From DASYTH01 sp045806965 (GTDB lineage: Bacteria > Actinomycetota > Actinomycetes > Mycobacteriales > Pseudonocardiaceae), in NCBI GenBank assembly GCA_045806965.1, contig JBJMIG010000050.1:62001-126000 (forward strand): a stretch of DNA of 64,000 nt, read 5' to 3'. A model generated the notes under the pieces. It saw only the letters and a list, made by a program, of their open reading frames with translations. It was not told the origin of the DNA and searched no databases. Each line of letters begins with the position of its first letter. Within the stretch, counting starts at the first letter, position 1. This document shows positions 60,431 to 64,000 of the stretch, one piece after another. The position numbers and the translations under genes are program-made.

Positions 60431-61606
60431 ATGCACGGCGTTGTGCAGCACGTGGAACAGGCTCCGGTGGAGCAGGCGGCGGCGGTGGTACCGAGCCCGG
60501 CGAACCCGGATGACGGGTTCCGGCCCGGCCTGGAGGGCGTGGTCGCCTTCCGGACCGAGATCGCCGAACCGGACCGCGACGGTGGCGCGCTGCGCTATCG
60601 CGGCGTGAACATCGAGGACCTGGCCGGCAAGGTCGGCTTCGGCGACGTCTGGGCACTGCTCGTGGACGGGCGCTTCGGCCAGGGCCTGCCGCCCGCCGAG
60701 CCGTTCCCGATCCCGGTGCACACCGGTGACGTCCGGGTCGACGTGCAGGCCGCGCTGGCCATGCTGGCGCCGATCTGGGGCTACCAGCCACTGCTCGACG
60801 TGAGCGACGAGGAAGCCCGCGAGCAGTTGGCCAGGGCCTCGGTGATGGCCCTGTCCTACGTGGCCCAGTCGGCCCGCGGGATCGGCCGGCCGGCGGTGCC
60901 GCAGAAGCGGATCGACGAGTGCGGCACCACCACCGAACGGTTCATGGTGCGGTGGCGCGGCGAGCCCGACCCGGCACACGTGAAGGCCATCGACGCCTAC
61001 TGGGTGTCGGCCGCCGAGCACGGCATGAACGCGTCCACCTTCACCGCCCGGGTGATCGCCTCGACCGGGGCCGACGTGGCCGCGTCGATGTCCGGCGCGA
61101 TCGGCGCCATGTCCGGCCCGCTGCACGGCGGTGCGCCGGCCCGGGTGCTGCCGATGATCGAGCAGGTGGAGAACGTCGGTGACGCCCGCAAGGTGGTCGC
61201 CAACGTCCTCGACCACGGCGACCGGTTGATGGGCTTCGGACACCGGGTCTACCGGGCCGAGGACCCCAGGGCGCGGGTGCTTCGCCGGACCTGCCAGGAG
61301 CTCGGTGCCGAGCGCTACGAGGTCGCCGCCGCGCTCGAGCAGGCCGCGCTCGCCGAGCTGCGCGAGCGCCGGCCGGACCGGGCGATCGAGACCAATGTGG
61401 AGTTCTGGGCCGCGGTCATCCTGGACTTCGCCAAGGTGCCGCCGCACATGATGCCGGCCATGTTCACCTGCGCCCGCACCGCCGGCTGGTGTGCGCACAT
61501 CCTGGAGCAGAAGCGCACCGGCCGGCTGGTCCGGCCGTCGGCCCGCTACGTCGGACCCGGCCCGCGCCAGCCGGAAGAGGTCGAGGGCTGGGACACGCTG
61601 GCCTGA
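60431..61606 (+). CDS. citA: Citrate synthase 2 (CitA-like)
   Basis: The 391-residue enzyme is a shorter citrate/2-methylcitrate-synthase-type protein. Catalytic residues lie in SGPLHGGAPARV, MGFGHRVYRAEDPRA and the aspartate/glutamate region ETNVEFWAAVILD; here the usual Asp of the last motif (VDFY in gltA) is Glu. The start MHGVVQHVEQ follows GGAAGG. Such proteins in actinomycetes are called citrate synthase 2 and usually neighbour pdxH. It may use propionyl- or acetyl-CoA; sequence alone does not decide. Confidence 0.86.
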   Translation: MHGVVQHVEQAPVEQAAAVVPSPANPDDGFRPGLEGVVAFRTEIAEPDRDGGALRYRGVNIEDLAGKVGFGDVWALLVDGRFGQGLPPAEPFPIPVHTGDVRVDVQAALAMLAPIWGYQPLLDVSDEEAREQLARASVMALSYVAQSARGIGRPAVPQKRIDECGTTTERFMVRWRGEPDPAHVKAIDAYWVSAAEHGMNASTFTARVIASTGADVAASMSGAIGAMSGPLHGGAPARVLPMIEQVENVGDARKVVANVLDHGDRLMGFGHRVYRAEDPRARVLRRTCQELGAERYEVAAALEQAALAELRERRPDRAIETNVEFWAAVILDFAKVPPHMMPAMFTCARTAGWCAHILEQKRTGRLVRPSARYVGPGPRQPEEVEGWDTLA

Positions 61607-61713
61607 CCCGGGCGCTGTCCACCGATCGGTGCGGCCGGCACCGTTGCGCCGGGGTTACCGTCGGGTAAACGTGAAAACTGCACTGGCCCGACGGTGTCGG
61701 ACACAATGCCTGC

Positions 61714-63072
61714 ATGCTGCCCTCCACCGAGTCCGCGCTGCTCCGCCGGGTCGCCGTCGAGCAGACCAACAGCCGAGCCCCCTCCTTGGTCGCCGCGGTG
61801 GTTCGCGGTTCCGAGCTGCTGTGGACCGGCTCGCGCGGCCGGGTGGACGGCGAGCGGCCGACCGACGACACCCAGTACCGGATCGGGTCGATCACCAAGA
61901 CGTTCGTCGCGGTGCTGGTGATGCGGCTGCGCGACGCGGGCCGGCTGGACCTCAACGACCCGCTGGACAAGCACGTACCTGGCACGAGCCTCGGCCACCT
62001 GACCGTGGCTCAGCTGCTCGCCCACACCGGCGGGCTCACCTCGGAGTCGCCCGGTGCCTGGTGGGAGCGGGCCGAGGGGGCGGACTGGCAGTCGTTGCAG
62101 AGCAGCCTGGCCGAGGGCGCGCTGCGGCACCGGGCCGGCGCCCGGTTCCACTACTCCAACGTCGGCTACGGGGTGCTCGGCGAACTGGTGGCCCGGCTGC
62201 GCGGCACCAGTTGGGACGAGGCGCTGCGCGAGGAGGTGCTCGAGCCGCTCGGCCTGCGCCGGACCACGACCATGCCGCGGCCGCCGCACGCGCTCGGCTG
62301 GGCCGTGCACCCGTATGCCGACGTGCTGATGCACGAGCCGACCCCGGACTCCGGGGCGATGGCGCCCGCCGGCCAGCTCTGGTCGACGGTCGACGACCTG
62401 GCCAGGTGGACCCGGTTCCTCGGCGGTGACACCGGCGAGGTGTTGCACCCGGACACCGTCGCCGAGATGCGGGAGCCGGCGCACGTGGACGACGGGGACG
62501 CCTGGACCGCGGGCTACGGGCTGGGTCTGCAGACGTTCCGCGATTGCGGGCGGCGCCTCGCCGGACACGGCGGGTCCATGCCCGGCTTCCTGGCCAGCGT
62601 GGTCACCGACCCGCAGACCACCACCGGCGCGCTGGTGCTGACCAACAGCACAACCGGGGTCGGCGTCATGTCGCTGGCGTTCGACCTGCTCAAGCTGGCC
62701 GACGAGGCGGAGCCGGAGCTGCCGGCCGAGTGGCAGCCGATGGAGCGGGCGGACCCGGAGCTGCTGGCGCTCACCGGCCCCTGGTTCTGGGGCGCCACCC
62801 CGTACGCGATGCACCTGATGCCCAACGGCTGGCTCAACCTGCGGCCGGCCGCAGGCGCCGGGCGGGCGTCGCGGTTGCGGCCCGAACCGGACGGCACCTG
62901 GCGCGGGCTGGACGCGTACTACGCCGGGGAGACCCTGCGGGTGATCCGCGCGCCGGACGGCACGCCGACCGCCCTGGACCTGGCCACGTTCATCTTCGCG
63001 CGCACCCCGTACGACCCGGCCGCGCCCATTCCGGGCGGGGTGGACGAACGCGGCTGGCGCGGCGTGCGCTGA
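61714..63072 (+). CDS. Serine hydrolase, beta-lactamase class C / EstB family
   Basis: The 452-residue protein has the three penicillin-binding motifs: SITK (SxxK, near residue 58) in IGSITKTFVAV, YSN (YxN, near residue 150) in FHYSNVGYGVLGE, and HGG in AGHGGSMPGF near residue 290. A C-terminal extension of about 110 residues follows. No signal peptide is seen, so it is probably cytoplasmic: an esterase or peptidase rather than a resistance enzyme. CACAAT about 8 bp before the ATG suggests a leaderless mRNA. A hairpin follows. Confidence 0.86.
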   Translation: MLPSTESALLRRVAVEQTNSRAPSLVAAVVRGSELLWTGSRGRVDGERPTDDTQYRIGSITKTFVAVLVMRLRDAGRLDLNDPLDKHVPGTSLGHLTVAQLLAHTGGLTSESPGAWWERAEGADWQSLQSSLAEGALRHRAGARFHYSNVGYGVLGELVARLRGTSWDEALREEVLEPLGLRRTTTMPRPPHALGWAVHPYADVLMHEPTPDSGAMAPAGQLWSTVDDLARWTRFLGGDTGEVLHPDTVAEMREPAHVDDGDAWTAGYGLGLQTFRDCGRRLAGHGGSMPGFLASVVTDPQTTTGALVLTNSTTGVGVMSLAFDLLKLADEAEPELPAEWQPMERADPELLALTGPWFWGATPYAMHLMPNGWLNLRPAAGAGRASRLRPEPDGTWRGLDAYYAGETLRVIRAPDGTPTALDLATFIFARTPYDPAAPIPGGVDERGWRGVR

Positions 63073-63081
63073 CCCGGACGC

Positions 63082-63113
63082 GGGACCCGGTCGACTGAGT
63101 CGAGTCGGGTCCC
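63082..63113. terminator. Hairpin between convergent genes
   Basis: GGGACCCG and CGGGTCCC frame an inner GTCGACTGAGTCGAG stem, giving a nearly perfect hairpin with one bulge. It lies 10 bp after the serine hydrolase stop and 16 bp from the convergent permease end. Confidence 0.7.
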
Positions 63114-63128
63114 ACGCCCGGTCCCCGG

Positions 63129-64000
63129 TCAGGCGAGAGCTTCGGTCGGCGCGAGGCGGGCGGCCCGCATCGCGGGGTACATCCCGGCCAGCGCTCCGAC
63201 CAGCGCCGCCACCCCGACCCCGCCGAGCAGCGCGACCGGCGGGAACACCGCCGGCCAGTGCTTGCTCAGCGCGTAGCCCGCGGTCACCGCCACCCCGACC
63301 AGCACCCCGACGATGCCGCCGAGCATGCTCAGCAACACCGACTCGGTCAGGAACTGCCCGCGCACCTGTCGCCGGGTCGCGCCGAGCGCCCGGCGCAGCC
63401 CGATCTCCCGGCGCCGCTCCAGCACGGCGATCACCATGGTGTTCGCCACGCCGACCCCGCCGACCAGCAGTGCCACCCCGCCGAGCGCCAGGAACAGCGC
63501 GTTGTACGAGCTGTCCGCGAGCCGCTGCGCGACCAGCGCCTCGGAGGGCAGCGCCACCTGCACCTCGTTGGGCCGTTCCGGACCGATGGTGTGGGCGAGT
63601 ACCCCGCGCACGGCTTCGACCTGGTCGCTCTCCGCCCGCACGTAGATCACACCCGGATGGCCGGTGAAACCCAGCCGATCCTTGGCCGCGGTCCAGCCGA
63701 CCAGCACGGAACGTTCGATCTCCGGCGCCAGCGGCATCTTGTCCAGGATGCCGATCACGGTGAACCACTGCCCGCCGATCCACACCTGCCGGGAGGCGCC
63801 CGGCGTGATCCGGTCGACGCCCAACCGGGTGGCTGCCTCCGCGCCGAGCACCACGGTCGGGAAGCGCTCGCTCACGGCGTCCAGAAACTGTCCGCTGTGG
63901 ACGGACCCGCGCAGCGTGCCGAGCAGGTCGGGGTTCGCCGCGTACACGGCGAGCCCGCCGGTGTCCACCGAGTTCACCCGGTCGCTACGCCGGACCGTCG
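63129..64000 (-). CDS. ABC transporter permease, MacB/FtsX type (cut by the window edge)
   Basis: The visible 290 residues are the C-terminal part of a MacB-like permease. A periplasmic MacB_PCD domain (GASRQVWIGGQWFTVIGIL, GVIYVRAESDQVEAV) is followed by an FtsX domain with three membrane helices (LFLALGGVALLVGGVGVANTM, SMLGGIVGVLVGVAVTAGYAL, LGGVGVAALVGALAGMYPAMRAARLAPTEALA, each given in part). ERRREIGLRRALGATRRQV is the conserved cytoplasmic loop. The frame is open through the right edge, so the N-terminus and probably an ATPase gene lie outside. Such transporters export lipoproteins, peptides or drugs. Confidence 0.9.
   Translation of the reverse strand, partial: TVRRSDRVNSVDTGGLAVYAANPDLLGTLRGSVHSGQFLDAVSERFPTVVLGAEAATRLGVDRITPGASRQVWIGGQWFTVIGILDKMPLAPEIERSVLVGWTAAKDRLGFTGHPGVIYVRAESDQVEAVRGVLAHTIGPERPNEVQVALPSEALVAQRLADSSYNALFLALGGVALLVGGVGVANTMVIAVLERRREIGLRRALGATRRQVRGQFLTESVLLSMLGGIVGVLVGVAVTAGYALSKHWPAVFPPVALLGGVGVAALVGALAGMYPAMRAARLAPTEALA

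Noticed and set aside
61714..63072. Beta-lactam resistance gene
   Set aside because: The class C-like motifs are present, but there is no signal peptide and an extra C-terminal domain; the EstB-like hydrolase reading is better.

Overview
The window is high-GC DNA, densely packed with genes and rich in GTG/TTG starts and 4-bp ATGA/GTGA stop-start overlaps. With mIHF, a Mycobacterium-type ureABCFGD operon, a FadD15-like ligase, CU044_5270 and DUF222 proteins and WXG/EspC-type secreted proteins, it looks like chromosome of a mycelial actinomycete, most likely Pseudonocardiaceae (Amycolatopsis-like). No rRNA, tRNA, CRISPR array or intact insertion sequence was seen.

Region 1 (1-9869) is one long co-directional operon. 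It encodes an aldehyde dehydrogenase, an acyl-CoA-dehydrogenase-fold flavoprotein without the usual ACAD signatures, a class III aminotransferase, an SRPBCC protein, a small integral membrane protein, a ferritin-like diiron protein with a complete ligand set, KAS III, ACP, KAS II, a MaoC dehydratase and a diacylglycerol-kinase-like kinase. I read it as a biosynthetic cluster that builds a fatty acyl chain, converts it to an amine and oxidises the nitrogen. The mix of ACAD-fold oxygenase, diiron protein, membrane protein and DAG-kinase-like kinase recalls valanimycin-type azoxy pathways. This is the most interesting system in the window. A stand-alone Sfp-type PPTase (19418-20173) could activate its ACP.

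Region 2 (9994-21868) holds an alpha/beta hydrolase, an NTF2-like protein, a GlxA-type AraC regulator facing a tiny membrane protein across a perfect palindrome, a GabD2-like aldehyde dehydrogenase behind a palindromic operator and a 38-residue ORF, a secreted trypsin, FadD15, a membrane-anchored binding-protein/VWA protein, the PPTase, and an ECF sigma factor with a CU044_5270 membrane protein.

Region 3 (21865-30456, minus strand) starts with an unusual coupled trio: lipoprotein binding protein, fused double permease, and membrane STAND-like protein with a degenerate P-loop, but no canonical ABC ATPase. It is followed by a weakly coding stretch and a decayed DUF222/HNH gene, then isochorismate synthase and mIHF.

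Region 4 (30632-46105) contains an acyl-CoA ligase, a PadR regulator and secreted C39-like peptidase sharing a sequence element, small membrane and lipoproteins, an AGPS-like FAD enzyme divergent from tetR-glpD, a three-gene type VII secretion cassette whose last protein joins a WXG-like N-terminus to an M15-like peptidoglycan peptidase, an ABC-2 permease whose ATPase gene appears collapsed to 29 codons, and an InhA-like M6 metalloprotease.

Region 5 (46192-64000) is mostly metabolic: citrate synthase, PfkB kinase with a TetR regulator, acyl-CoA dehydrogenase, amidohydrolase, aldose epimerase, MFS exporter, pdxH, TetR, the urease operon ureABCFGD (no ureE), a second citrate synthase, a beta-lactamase-like hydrolase, and a FtsX/MacB-type permease cut by the right edge. 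A palindromic repeat (core CAGCGGAATGTCACCTTGCG) recurs in three intergenic regions.
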